A DNA stretch of 13,233 bases from Myxococcales bacterium. GTDB lineage: Bacteria > Myxococcota > Myxococcia > Myxococcales > Anaeromyxobacteraceae. Made by a program: the position numbers and the translations under genes. This document shows positions 1-7,728 of the stretch, one piece after another. Under the pieces are notes generated by a model. That model did no database searches. It was not told where the DNA came from and saw nothing but the letters and a program-made list of their open reading frames with translations. Where the stretch lies: positions 1 through 13,233 of the forward strand of contig JAJYHA010000322.1 of the NCBI GenBank assembly GCA_021784995.1, in the 5' to 3' direction. Within the stretch, counting starts at the first letter, position 1. The number at the start of each line of letters is the position of its first letter.

Positions 1-653
1 ACCTCGTCCGTCTCGTAGAACTCGAAGAGCGTCAGGTCGTGGCCAGCGGCCAGCGCGAGGAGCAGCTCCGCCGCGCGCTCCGGGGAGCGGGGCGCGATGT
101 CCGCCCCGAGCGTCCGCGCGCGGTGCGCCGTGATGTCGTGGGTGAGCCCGCGCCCGGCGCGCGCGTCGGCCCAGGTGCGGAACGCTCCCCCGCCCGCCGC
201 GTAGGCGAGGGTCGTCGCCGACGCGCGTGGGCGCCGCCGGCCGAGCGCGAACTCCGGCTCGCCCTCGCAGCCGAAGCCGAGCGCCCGGAGGTAGGCGACC
301 GGGTAGGCGTTCGCGAAGGTGCCGCGCCGCCCGGCCGCCGCCAGCGCGCGGAAGATCGACTCCCGCGCCAGCAGCTCCCGCAGGGCCGCGTTCGGGAACC
401 CCAGGAGATGGCGGCCCAGGCTCCGCGCGGCGTTCCGGCCCGTGAGGAGGGTGGTCTGCCCGGTCGCCGACTGCGGCCGTCCCGCCACCCCGAGGCAGGC
501 GTCGGCCAGCGCGACGCGCCCCCCGCGCGGCAGGGCCGTCCCGGTGCCGTCCCCGAACTGCGACAGCAGGTGCTCCCGGCGCGCGAGCGGGTTCACCGCC
601 GGGTCGCGCGCGCCCGCGCCGACGCCGTCGACGAAGACGAAGAGGAGCGGCAT
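1..653 (-). CDS. Alkaline-phosphatase-superfamily metalloenzyme (phosphopentomutase/phosphoglycerate-mutase-like), C-terminus outside window
   Basis: The minus strand is open from 653 to the window edge, giving about 217 residues. The N-terminus MPLLFVFVDGVGAG has the hydrophobic strand plus first metal-ligand Asp (D9) typical of the phosphopentomutase/alkaline phosphatase metalloenzyme superfamily. TGQTTLLTG at residues 64-72 sits where this superfamily carries its Ser/Thr nucleophile loop, and H-D near residue 175 may supply further ligands. The exact substrate cannot be read from sequence. I chose the ATG at 653 because the conserved strand begins there. In-frame ATGs at 662 and 665 are equally possible by position, and one at 758 would add 35 low-complexity Arg-rich residues unlike the family. 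The gene is divergent from proC with about 120 bp between them. What I see is the fold signature; the function is inferred. Confidence 0.72.
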   Translation of the reverse strand, partial: MPLLFVFVDGVGAGARDPAVNPLARREHLLSQFGDGTGTALPRGGRVALADACLGVAGRPQSATGQTTLLTGRNAARSLGRHLLGFPNAALRELLARESIFRALAAAGRRGTFANAYPVAYLRALGFGCEGEPEFALGRRRPRASATTLAYAAGGGAFRTWADARAGRGLTHDITAHRARTLGADIAPRSPERAAELLLALAAGHDLTLFEFYETDE

Positions 654-774
654 GCCCCCCATCATCGCCGAGAGGAGGCGTGCCGCGCACCCCCGGCCCG
701 CCCCGCGTGCCCGGGGCCGCCCCCGGGACGGCGAGACGGTGCGCGAGGGCTTGGTCATCGGGTAGAGTCCGCGC

Positions 775-1608
775 ATGTCACTCGGGAAGACCATCGCCTT
801 CCTCGGCGCCGGCAACATGGCCGAGGCGCTCGTGAAGGGGCTCCTGCGCGGCCACGTGGCGGAGCCGCGCGAGATCGTGTGCGCCGACCGGCGCGCGGAG
901 CGCGGCCCGGAGCTCGTCCAGCGCTACGGGGTCCAGTTCACGCCCTCGAACGTGGAGGCGGCGCGGCGCGCCGACGTCGTGGTCCTCTCCGTCAAGCCGC
1001 AGATCATGAGCGGGGTGCTGGCCGAGATCGCCCCGGCGCTGGACGACCGCAAGCTCGTCATCTCGATCGCCGCGGGCGTCCCCGTCGCGGCCATCGAGCG
1101 CAAGCTGGGCCACGGCGTCCGCGTCGTGCGCACGATGCCGAACACCCCGGCGCTGGTCGGCGCCGGCGCGACCGCGCTCTGCGCCGGCGCCCACGCCACC
1201 GCCGAGGACCTCCGCCAGGCGCGCGCGCTCTTCGACGCCGTCGGCAGGACGGTGGAGGTGGACGAGTCGCAGCTCGACGCCGTGACGGGCCTGTCCGGGA
1301 GCGGGCCGGCCTACGTCTTCCTCGTCATCGAGGCCCTGAGCGACGCGGGCGTGAAGATGGGACTGCCGCGCGCGACCTCGCTCGACCTGGCGGCGCAGAC
1401 CGTGCTGGGATCCGCGAAGCTGCTCCTGGAGACGGGCGAGCACCCCGGCCGGCTCAAGGACCAGGTGACGAGCCCGGGCGGGACCACCATCGCCGGGGTC
1501 CACGCCCTCGAGGCGGGCGGGCTGCGCACCACGCTCATCGACGCGGTGGAGGCGGCCACCCGGCGCTCGCAGGAGCTGGGCGTGCGCTTCCTGGCGGATC
1601 AGGGATAG
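775..1608 (+). CDS. proC: Pyrroline-5-carboxylate reductase
   Basis: This cytosolic enzyme performs the last step of proline synthesis, NAD(P)H-dependent reduction of 1-pyrroline-5-carboxylate to L-proline. The 277-aa product has the usual length for the family. The N-terminal Rossmann dinucleotide motif FLGAGNMAEAL is at residues 9-19. The mid-protein block SVKPQIM and the conserved LSGSGPAYVFLVIEAL follow. The C-terminal family signature DQVTSPGGTTIAGVHALE lies around residues 229-246. The ATG at 775 places the Rossmann strand immediately after the start, as in homologues; the Shine-Dalgarno sequence is weak. It is divergent from the metalloenzyme gene and followed 82 bp downstream by a small ferredoxin gene, which need not be co-transcribed. 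I see no truncation or missing motif. Confidence 0.97.
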   Translation: MSLGKTIAFLGAGNMAEALVKGLLRGHVAEPREIVCADRRAERGPELVQRYGVQFTPSNVEAARRADVVVLSVKPQIMSGVLAEIAPALDDRKLVISIAAGVPVAAIERKLGHGVRVVRTMPNTPALVGAGATALCAGAHATAEDLRQARALFDAVGRTVEVDESQLDAVTGLSGSGPAYVFLVIEALSDAGVKMGLPRATSLDLAAQTVLGSAKLLLETGEHPGRLKDQVTSPGGTTIAGVHALEAGGLRTTLIDAVEAATRRSQELGVRFLADQG

Positions 1609-1690
1609 CGCCGCCGGCGCGGGGAGCGGCTGCCGGACCGGTGGCCCGTCGCCGGTGGCACGCCGGCGCGGCTCCGGATAGAGATGGGCC

Positions 1691-1987
1691 GTGGGACGCT
1701 TCCTCCATCACGTCTTCGTCTGCGAGAACCGCCGGCCCGAGGGCGATCCGCGCGGCTGCTGCGCGTGCAAGGGCGCGGCGGAGGTGCGGGCCGCGCTCCG
1801 GCGCGAGCTGCGGCGGCGTGGCCTCGAGGGGCGCGTCCGCGCCAACGCGGCCGGCTGCCTCGACGCATGCGCCCACGGGCCCGCCCTGGTGGTCTACCCG
1901 GAGGGCGTCTGGTACGGCGGGGTGACGCCGGACAACGTCCCGGAGGCGCGCCTGCTCGTCCCCGGGACGGGCGCCCCGGCCCGCTGA
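1691..1987 (+). CDS. Small thioredoxin-like [2Fe-2S] ferredoxin domain protein
   Basis: The product is 98 aa starting at GTG 1691. The fold pattern is that of thioredoxin-like [2Fe-2S] ferredoxins: HHVFVCEN at the N-terminus, a second Cys in GCCACKG, and the C-terminal CLDAC..GPALVVYPEGVWYGGVTPDNV block. The four likely cluster ligands are C11, C23 or C24, C56 and C60; C26 is extra. Family members are cytosolic electron carriers, usually of unknown partner. The GTG start is preferred because homologues begin a few residues before the first conserved strand; an overlapping ATG at 1684 is in a different frame. It lies 82 bp after proC and is convergent with the SirB1-type gene, with only 15 bp between the two stop codons. 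A specific role cannot be deduced. Confidence 0.85.
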   Translation: MGRFLHHVFVCENRRPEGDPRGCCACKGAAEVRAALRRELRRRGLEGRVRANAAGCLDACAHGPALVVYPEGVWYGGVTPDNVPEARLLVPGTGAPAR

Positions 1988-2002
1988 CGGATCCGGGCCG
2001 GC

Positions 2003-2839
2003 TCAGTTGAGGAGCGCGGCGCGGGAGCGGAGCTGCTCCGCCAGCTCGCGAACCCTCGTCGCGTCGTCCGCGGCGGGCGTGGCCGCCAGGTAGGCCTCGA
2101 GGTCGGCCACCGCCGCGGCGGAGCCACCCAGCCGCGCCTCGACCAGGCCGCGGTCGCGCCGCTCCACCGGGCTCTCCGGCGCCAGCAGCACCAGCCGGTC
2201 GATCACCCAGAGCGCGCGCACGTCGTCGCCCGTCTCGACGTAGATCTTCTTCAGGTTGTGCAGCATGCGGCCGAGGATCTGCCGCGGGGTCACCGTGTCC
2301 AGGCTGTGCTCCCGCGCTCCGCGCGGCGCGGCCGCCTCCAGGCGCGCGCGACAGTCGTCGGCCGACAGGATCTCCCCGCCGTGGAACGGGTCGATGAAGG
2401 TCTCGCGCTCGCCGGCCACGTGCTTCACGAGGAAGTGGCCCGGGAACCCGACCCCGTGGAGAGTGAGGCCCGCGCGCGCCGCCACCTCGATGTAGAGGAC
2501 CGAGAGCGTGATCGGGATGCCGAGCCGCCGTTCGAGCACCTCGTTCAGGAACGAGTTGCGCGGGTCGTAGTAGGCCTCCTGGTTGCCGCGGAACCCGTGC
2601 CGCTCGAAGAGCACGCCCCGCAGCTGCCGGATCGCGTCCGCCGCGGTGCGCTGGCTCCCCAGACGGTCCACCACCTCGGCCGCCAGTCCGTCGATCCGCC
2701 CCAGGTACTCCCCGACCGCGAGGTGCGGGTACTCCTCCTCCGCGATCGCCAGCGCCGCCTCGGCCAGCGGGATGGCCGGGCGCGACATCAGGTCGGCGAA
2801 GTGGCGCCGCGCAGGGCTGTCGTCGAGGAGCGGGTCCAC
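2003..2839 (-). CDS. SirB1-family transglutaminase-like/TPR protein
   Basis: The 278-aa protein has an N-terminal helical segment, then the block EAYYDPRNSFLNEVLERR with LGIPITLSVLYIEVAARAGL and GVGFPGHFLVKH. This is the hallmark of the Transglut_core2 (SirB1/YchA) domain. A TPR-like tail follows (LGRMLHNLKKIYVETGD, then ALWVIDRLVLLAP and EARLGGSAAAVADLEAYLA). Proteins of this family are conserved but their biochemical activity is not established, and the thioprotease triad is generally not complete. I chose GTG 2839 (VDPLLDDSP). The upstream in-frame ATG at 2941 would add 34 low-complexity residues running through the regulatory region of the fdn operon. A TATACT hexamer at 2851-2846 (minus strand) lies only 6 nt before this GTG, so a leaderless transcript is possible. 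Confidence 0.88.
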   Translation of the reverse strand: MDPLLDDSPARRHFADLMSRPAIPLAEAALAIAEEEYPHLAVGEYLGRIDGLAAEVVDRLGSQRTAADAIRQLRGVLFERHGFRGNQEAYYDPRNSFLNEVLERRLGIPITLSVLYIEVAARAGLTLHGVGFPGHFLVKHVAGERETFIDPFHGGEILSADDCRARLEAAAPRGAREHSLDTVTPRQILGRMLHNLKKIYVETGDDVRALWVIDRLVLLAPESPVERRDRGLVEARLGGSAAAVADLEAYLAATPAADDATRVRELAEQLRSRAALLN

Positions 2840-2887
2840 GCCTCGAGTATAGCCCCGGGGTTGCCCCTCCTCGCCCGAGGAGCGGGC

Positions 2888-2960
2888 TTGATTGATGTCA
2901 AGTGGCGGGCGCGGTGAACCGCGGCGCCTGTTGAGTTCCACGACGACCCGCGCTCATACT
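2888..2960 (+). promoter_or_regulatory. FNR/CRP-like site and candidate promoter of the formate dehydrogenase operon
   Basis: TTGATTGATGTCAA at 2888-2901 matches the FNR consensus TTGAT-N4-ATCAA at nine of ten positions. Downstream, TTGAGT (2931-2936) and CATACT (2955-2960), 18 bp apart, make a plausible sigma-70-type promoter. With a start near 2967 the FNR-like site would be centred near -72, a position used by class I activators. A short palindrome GCGGT-GA-ACCGC (2911-2922) lies between them. The match is seen in sequence; oxygen or redox control of the operon is inferred. Confidence 0.55.
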
Positions 2961-3013
2961 CCCGGCGACACGCGATTCCTGCCCCCTGGCGCGGCCCCCC
3001 CTCGGCGCGCGCC

Positions 3014-3021
3014 GAAAGGAG
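3014..3021 (+). promoter_or_regulatory. Ribosome binding site fixing the GTG start of the formate dehydrogenase alpha subunit
   Basis: GAAAGGAG lies 6 nt upstream of GTG 3028. It decides the start: the next residues immediately form the twin-arginine signal, and no in-frame ATG nearby would preserve it. Confidence 0.75.
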
Positions 3022-3027
3022 TCTCCC

Positions 3028-6000
3028 GTGAGTCTCGGCCGCAGGGAGTGGTTGAAGCTCGCCACCGGTGGAGGGCTAGGGCTCGCGCTCGGTGATGTCG
3101 CCGACGCGCGCGAGGTCCGGGCCGCCGCGGCCAGCACCAAGCTGGCGGGCGCCAAGGAGTCCACCACCGTCTGCAACTTCTGCTCGTGCGGCTGCGGCAT
3201 CATCTGCCACGTCCGCGACGGCAAGCTCGTGAACCTGGAGGGCGACCCGGACCACGTCATCAACCGTGGCGCGCTGTGCAGCAAGGGCGCGGCGATGGTG
3301 GCGACCCACGCCTCCGACCAGCGCCTCCGGGTCCCGCTGTACCGGGCGCCCGGCGCCGACCGCTGGCAGGAGATCTCCTGGGACGAGGCTCTCGACAGGC
3401 TGGCCCGCCGGATCAAGGCGGTCCGCGACGCGACCTGGATCGCGACCGAGAAGAGCGGCGGCCAGGAGTACCCGGTGAACCGCTCCGACGCCCTGGGGTT
3501 CCTGGGCGGCGCGCAGAACACCAACGAGGAGTGCTACCTCTTCGCCAAGATGGGCCGCCTCCTCGGGGCCGGCTTCATCGAGCACCAGGCCAGACTTTGA
3601 CACAGCCCCACGGTCCCCGGTCTGGGGACCACGTTCGGCCGGGGCGCCATGACCAACCACTGGATCGACCTCCAGAACGCGAAGGTCTTCCTCATCGAGG
3701 GGAGCAACGCGGCCGAGAACCACGCCATGTCGATGAGGTGGATCCGCAAGGCGCAGGAGCGCGGCGCCATCGTGATCCACGTCGACCCGCGCTTCAACCG
3801 GACCTCCTCGATCGCCGACATCTACGCGCGGATCCGGCCCGGGGCGGACATCGGCTTCCTCGGCGCGGTGATCCACCACGTCCTCGAACACCGGCTCTAC
3901 GACGAGGAGTACGTCAAGCTCCACACCAACGCGCTCTTCCTCGCCAGCGACGAGTTCGGCTTCGCGGAGGGCTTCTTCACCGGGTACGATCGGGAGAAGC
4001 ACGCGTACGACACCGGCACCTGGGCGTACCGGGCGGACGCAGGGACTCGCAAGCCCCTCCGGGCCGCGAGCCTGGACGACCCACGCACCGTCTTCTCGAA
4101 GCTGAAGGCCCATTTCGCCCGGTACACCCTGGAGGTGGGCTCGGAGATCTCCGGGATCCCGCCCGACCAGATCCGCCTCATCGCCGAGACCTTCGCGAAG
4201 AACAGGCCCGGGACCATCCTGTACGCGCTCGGGATGACCCAGCACACGGTGGGCATCCAGAACATCCGCTGCTACGGCATCCTGCAGCTCCTGCTCGGGA
4301 ACATCGGGAAGGTGGGCGGAGGCGTGAACGCGCTGCGCGGCGAGCCCAACGTGCAGGGCGCGACCGACATGGCGGTGCTGAACGGGTACATGTTCGGCTA
4401 CCTCGGTGCCCCGAACCACGACCAGCCCACCCTCCGGGACTGGACGAAGGCGAACGGCACCTTCCGGCGCAAGTTCGCCGTGAACGGGCTCAAGGCCTGG
4501 TTCGGGGAGGCCGCCACCGCCGACAACGACTTCGGCTACGGCTGGCTGCCGAAGAAGAGGGGGACCAAGGACTACTCGGTGTACGGGATGGTCGACTCGG
4601 CGTACGCGGGGGAGCTGAAGCTGCTGTGGGTCGTCGGGCAGAACCCGATGGTCACCAACCCCAACCTGAACTACGTGCACGAGGCCCTGTCGAAGCTGGA
4701 GACGCTCGTCGTGAGCGAGCTGTGGCGCACCGAGACCGCCGAGTTCTGGCAGCGGCCCGGCGCCGATCCCCGGTCGATCCGGACCGAGGTGCTGCTCCTC
4801 CCGGCCGCCTACTTCATGGAGAAGGAGGGGAGCATCACCGGGTCGGGCCGGCTCGTGCAGTGGCGGCACGCCGCGGTGAAGCCGCCGGGCCAGGCGAAGG
4901 AGGACCTCGAGGTCTTCGACGCGGTCTTCCGCCGGGTGCGCGACCTGTACCGCGACTCGCGGGATCCCAAGGACGAGCCCCTGCGGAGGGCCGTCTGGAG
5001 CTACCCGGCCGAGGGCCGGGCCGAGGCGGTGCTCCAGGAGATCAACGGCAGGAACGTGAAGACCGGCGAGCTGATCCGGAAGATTCCGGACCTCCAGGGC
5101 GACGGCTCGACGTCGTCGGGGAACTGGATCTACGCCGGGGTCTTCGGCGGCGGGAAGAACCTCGCCAGGCGCCGCGACTCGAGGAGCGACCCCTCGGGCC
5201 TCGGCATGTACCCCGGATTCGCATGGACCTGGCCCGGCAACATGAAGGTCCTCTACAACCGGGCCTCCTGCGACGCCGCCGGGAAGCCCTGGGCCGGCGC
5301 GAAGCCCCTCGTCTGGTGGGACGAGGCGCAGAGGAAGTGGACCGGCCACGACACGCCGGACGTACCGGTCGCCACCGACGGCCCAGAGACCCCCAACGGC
5401 CAGCGCGCCTTCCGCATGACCCCCGAGGGCGTCGGCCGCCTCTTCGCTGCCGCCTACAAGGATCCGGATCCGAAGGAGAAGGATCTCCCCCGCGACGGAG
5501 CCTACGTCCCGAAGGAGGGACCGCTCCCTGAGCACTACGAGCCGGTCGAGAGCCCGGTCCCGAACGCGCTGCACCCGGCCGCGCAGAACAACCCGGCGCT
5601 CAAGTACCCGCGGGTGAAGGGCAAGCAGCCGGTCGGCGCCGCGAAGGACTTCCCCTTCGTGCTCATGACCTCGAGCATCGCCGAGCACTGGTGTGGCGGG
5701 GCCACGACCCGCAACGTGCCCTGGCTCAACGAGATCGTGCCCGAGCCCGTCGTCGAGATCCCCGAGCAACTCGCCCGGAAGCTGTCGATCCGCAACGGCG
5801 AGCCGGTGAAGGTCTCGTCGGCGCGCGGCGAGGTGGTCGTGAAGGCTCTGGTGACGAAGCGCATGCAGCCGCTGCGCGTGGGCGGCCGGGAGGTCTTCAC
5901 GGTCTGGATGCCGTACAACTGGGGCTTCCGCGGCCTGAGCCAGGGGCCGAGCGCGAACGTGGTCACCCTGGACGCGCTCGACCCGGGAGCGGGCGCGCAG

Positions 6001-6057
6001 GAGACCAAGGCGTGCCTCGTGGACGTGAGAAAGGTCGAGGCGATCGCCTCGCGCTGA
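3028..6057 (+). CDS. fdnG: Selenocysteine-containing periplasmic formate dehydrogenase, catalytic alpha subunit
   Basis: This is the molybdenum or tungsten bis-MGD subunit of a membrane-bound respiratory formate dehydrogenase, oxidising formate to CO2. The reading frame is 1009 residues if the UGA at 3598-3600 is read as selenocysteine (E. coli FdnG is 1015 with Sec196). Seen in order: a twin-arginine signal GRREWLKL (R5-R6) with a hydrophobic stretch; the [4Fe-4S] site C49-x2-C52-x3-C56-x27-C84; Sec191 followed by His192 in HQARL-U-HSPTV; then the formate dehydrogenase block FGRGAMTNHWIDLQNAK. The molybdopterin-dinucleotide-binding C-terminal domain starts near residue 876 and includes AEHWCGGATTRN and MPYNWGFRGLSQGPSAN. 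The two halves would be mis-annotated as separate genes without recoding. It heads the operon with fdhE, the ferredoxin subunit and a HybB-like subunit. SelA/B/C/D are not in the window and must be encoded elsewhere. Confidence 0.95.
3598..3630 (+). promoter_or_regulatory. UGA selenocysteine codon with bacterial SECIS hairpin
   Basis: TGA at 3598-3600 is followed by a perfect 7-bp stem, GGTCCCC (3612-3618) pairing with GGGGACC (3624-3630), that closes the loop GGTCT (3619-3623). The loop begins 18 nt after the UGA. Loop sequence and spacing match the E. coli fdhF SECIS as I know it, which is recognised by SelB. The reading frame continues without interruption to 6057 and is homologous to formate dehydrogenases on both sides. 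Confidence 0.93.
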
Positions 6058-6067
6058 GGGCCCGGGA

Positions 6068-6886
6068 ATGAGCGCGGCCCGACAGGCGTGGATCGCGGCG
6101 CATCCCTACCTGGAGCCGGTGGACCGGCTCCAGCGGATCGTCGAGGAGGCCGCGGCGGAGGCCCCGGGCGCGGAGCCACGCCGGGGGTCGTGGGCACCGG
6201 ACCCGGCGGCGGACGCGCCCCTCCTCCGCAGCGCCAGGGTCCGGAGCGAGCTCTCGGCCACCGTCGCGGGCGCGCTGGGGCGGATCGTCGAGCGACTGGT
6301 CGATTCCCCCCTCCCCGGGAACCTGGTGGCCGCCGGCCGCGACCTGCGCGACGCCTTCCGGGGAGATCCCGGCGAGCGGGACCGGGCGATGGAGTGGATC
6401 CTGGCCTGCGCGGCTCCCGATCCCGCTGCGCGGCACGCGGGTCTCCTCCGGCTCCTCGGGTGGACCGCGGCGCGCCCGGTCCTCGCGGCAGCGGCCTCGC
6501 CCGCGGAATGGCGCGACGAGGCACGGTGGGGCCGCGGTCACTGCCCGACCTGCGGCTCGCTCCCCGCGATGGCGTGGCTCGCCCCGGGAGAGGCGGCGCG
6601 GCCGCGGTTCATGATCTGCGGCTGCTGCGGGACCCGCTGGCGGTATCGGCGCATCGGGTGCCCGTTCTGCGGCGAGGAGAACCCGGAGCGGCTGGAGGTC
6701 CTGCAGGTCGAGGAGGACCCGGGCCTGCGGCTCGACACCTGCGCCGGCTGCGGGGGGTACCTGAAGACGTACGCCGGAGCGGGGGAGGAGGAGCTGTTCC
6801 TCGCGGACTGGTCCACGCTCCATCTCGACGTCGCCGCCCAGGGCCGGGGGCTCCGCCGGATGGGCGCTTCCCTCTACGACACGTGA
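6068..6886 (+). CDS. fdhE: Formate dehydrogenase accessory protein FdhE
   Basis: The 272-aa protein is a cytosolic maturation factor needed for activity of membrane-bound respiratory formate dehydrogenases, thought to bind the Tat-exported subunits before export. Its C-terminal half has four CxxC motifs: C159/C162 (HCPTCGSLPAM), C184/C187 (CGCCGTRW), C198/C201 (GCPFCGEENP) and C225/C228 (CAGCGGYLK). This is the rubredoxin-like metal-binding pattern of FdhE. The tail DWSTLHLDVAAQGRG is also typical. The N-terminal half is helical and poorly conserved. ATG 6068 is 10 bp after the alpha-subunit stop, with only a weak Shine-Dalgarno sequence. The gene sits between the alpha and ferredoxin subunits, whereas in E. 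coli fdhE follows all the structural genes. Stoichiometric co-expression with its client is implied. Confidence 0.93.
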   Translation: MSAARQAWIAAHPYLEPVDRLQRIVEEAAAEAPGAEPRRGSWAPDPAADAPLLRSARVRSELSATVAGALGRIVERLVDSPLPGNLVAAGRDLRDAFRGDPGERDRAMEWILACAAPDPAARHAGLLRLLGWTAARPVLAAAASPAEWRDEARWGRGHCPTCGSLPAMAWLAPGEAARPRFMICGCCGTRWRYRRIGCPFCGEENPERLEVLQVEEDPGLRLDTCAGCGGYLKTYAGAGEEELFLADWSTLHLDVAAQGRGLRRMGASLYDT

Positions 6887-6920
6887 CGAGCCTGAAGCGA
6901 GAGGAAAGGCGAGCGCAGCC

Positions 6921-7724
6921 ATGGCCAAGGGAATGCTGATCGACTCCACCCGGTGCATCGGATGCCGGGGTTGCCAGGTGGCCTGCAAGAGCTGGAAGGA
7001 GCTGCCGGCGGGCAAGAGCGCCTTCTCCCCGACGAGTGGGAACCCCCAGCACCTCGACGCGAACAACTTCACCCGCGTCCTGTTCCGGGAGACGTCCACG
7101 CCCTCCGGCGGCGTGAGGTGGAGCTTCGTGAAGAGGCAGTGCATGCACTGCCTCGAGCCGGCCTGCACCTCCGCCTGCCCGGTCGGGGCGCTGGTGAAGC
7201 TCACCGAGGGCCCCGTGCTCTACCGCGACGACCGCTGCATCGGCTGCCGCTACTGCATGGTGGCCTGCCCGTTCAGCGTCCCGAAATACGAGTGGAGCTC
7301 GGCGGTCCCGTACGTGCGCAAGTGCGATCTCTGCGCGGACCGGCTGGCCATGGGGCAGGCACCGGCGTGCGTCACCACCTGCCCCACCGAGGCCCTGCTC
7401 TTCGGGGATCGCGACGAGCTGCTGGCGGAGGCGCACCGCCGCATCGACACCAGCCCGGGGAAGTACGCCCCCACCGTCTACGGCGAGAAGACCGCCGGTG
7501 GGACGGCGGTGCTCTACCTCACCGCCCTGCCCCTGGAGGCGCTCGGGCTGGAGCTCGAGGGGTTCCGCACCGACCTCGGCGAGGTGCCGTACGGCCGCGC
7601 CGGGCACGATTGGATGGCGAAGGTGCCCTGGGTGGCGGTGACCGTGGGCGGCGCTGCCCTCGGGCTCTACCACCTCAACCGGCGCCGCGACGAGGTCCGG
7701 AAGCAGGACGGGAAGGAGGGCTGA
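6921..7724 (+). CDS. fdnH: Formate dehydrogenase iron-sulfur (beta) subunit with membrane anchor
   Basis: This is the electron-transfer subunit, 267 aa. Sixteen Cys are arranged for four [4Fe-4S] clusters: TRCIGCRGCQVACKSW (C12, C15, C18, C22), QCMHCLEPACTSACPVGAL, DRCIGCRYCMVACPFSVPKY, and CDLCADRL with ACVTTCPTEAL. Near the C-terminus, about residues 232-250 (VPWVAVTVGGAALGLYHL) form one transmembrane helix followed by a basic tail, as in FdnH/HybA-type subunits. Such subunits have no signal of their own and ride out with the Tat-exported alpha subunit. The Shine-Dalgarno AGGAAAGG is at 6902-6909. The next gene starts 4 bp after this stop, and its ribosome site lies within this coding region. 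FdnH of E. coli is slightly longer (294 aa). Confidence 0.94.
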   Translation: MAKGMLIDSTRCIGCRGCQVACKSWKELPAGKSAFSPTSGNPQHLDANNFTRVLFRETSTPSGGVRWSFVKRQCMHCLEPACTSACPVGALVKLTEGPVLYRDDRCIGCRYCMVACPFSVPKYEWSSAVPYVRKCDLCADRLAMGQAPACVTTCPTEALLFGDRDELLAEAHRRIDTSPGKYAPTVYGEKTAGGTAVLYLTALPLEALGLELEGFRTDLGEVPYGRAGHDWMAKVPWVAVTVGGAALGLYHLNRRRDEVRKQDGKEG

Positions 7725-7728
7725 TCCC

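Noticed and set aside
1612..1670. Direct repeat GCCGGCGCGG after proC, considered as a terminator or repeat element
   Set aside because: The copies are short, direct rather than inverted and expected by chance in such GC-rich DNA; no T-run follows.
39..1925. A 628-codon plus-strand open frame
   Set aside because: It overlaps proC, the metalloenzyme gene and the ferredoxin in another frame, is Arg/Ala/Pro-rich and has no family features; it is a high-GC artefact.
2840..2941. ATG at 2941 as the start of the SirB1-type gene
   Set aside because: It would add low-complexity residues across the FNR-like site; homology fits GTG 2839.
3598..3600. In-frame stop suggesting a broken formate dehydrogenase pseudogene
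   Set aside because: It lies at the known selenocysteine position and is followed by a correct SECIS hairpin; the rest of the gene is intact.
3076..5769. A long minus-strand open frame of 897 codons opposite the formate dehydrogenase gene
   Set aside because: It is a mirror of the real codon bias of the catalytic subunit, without recognisable domains.
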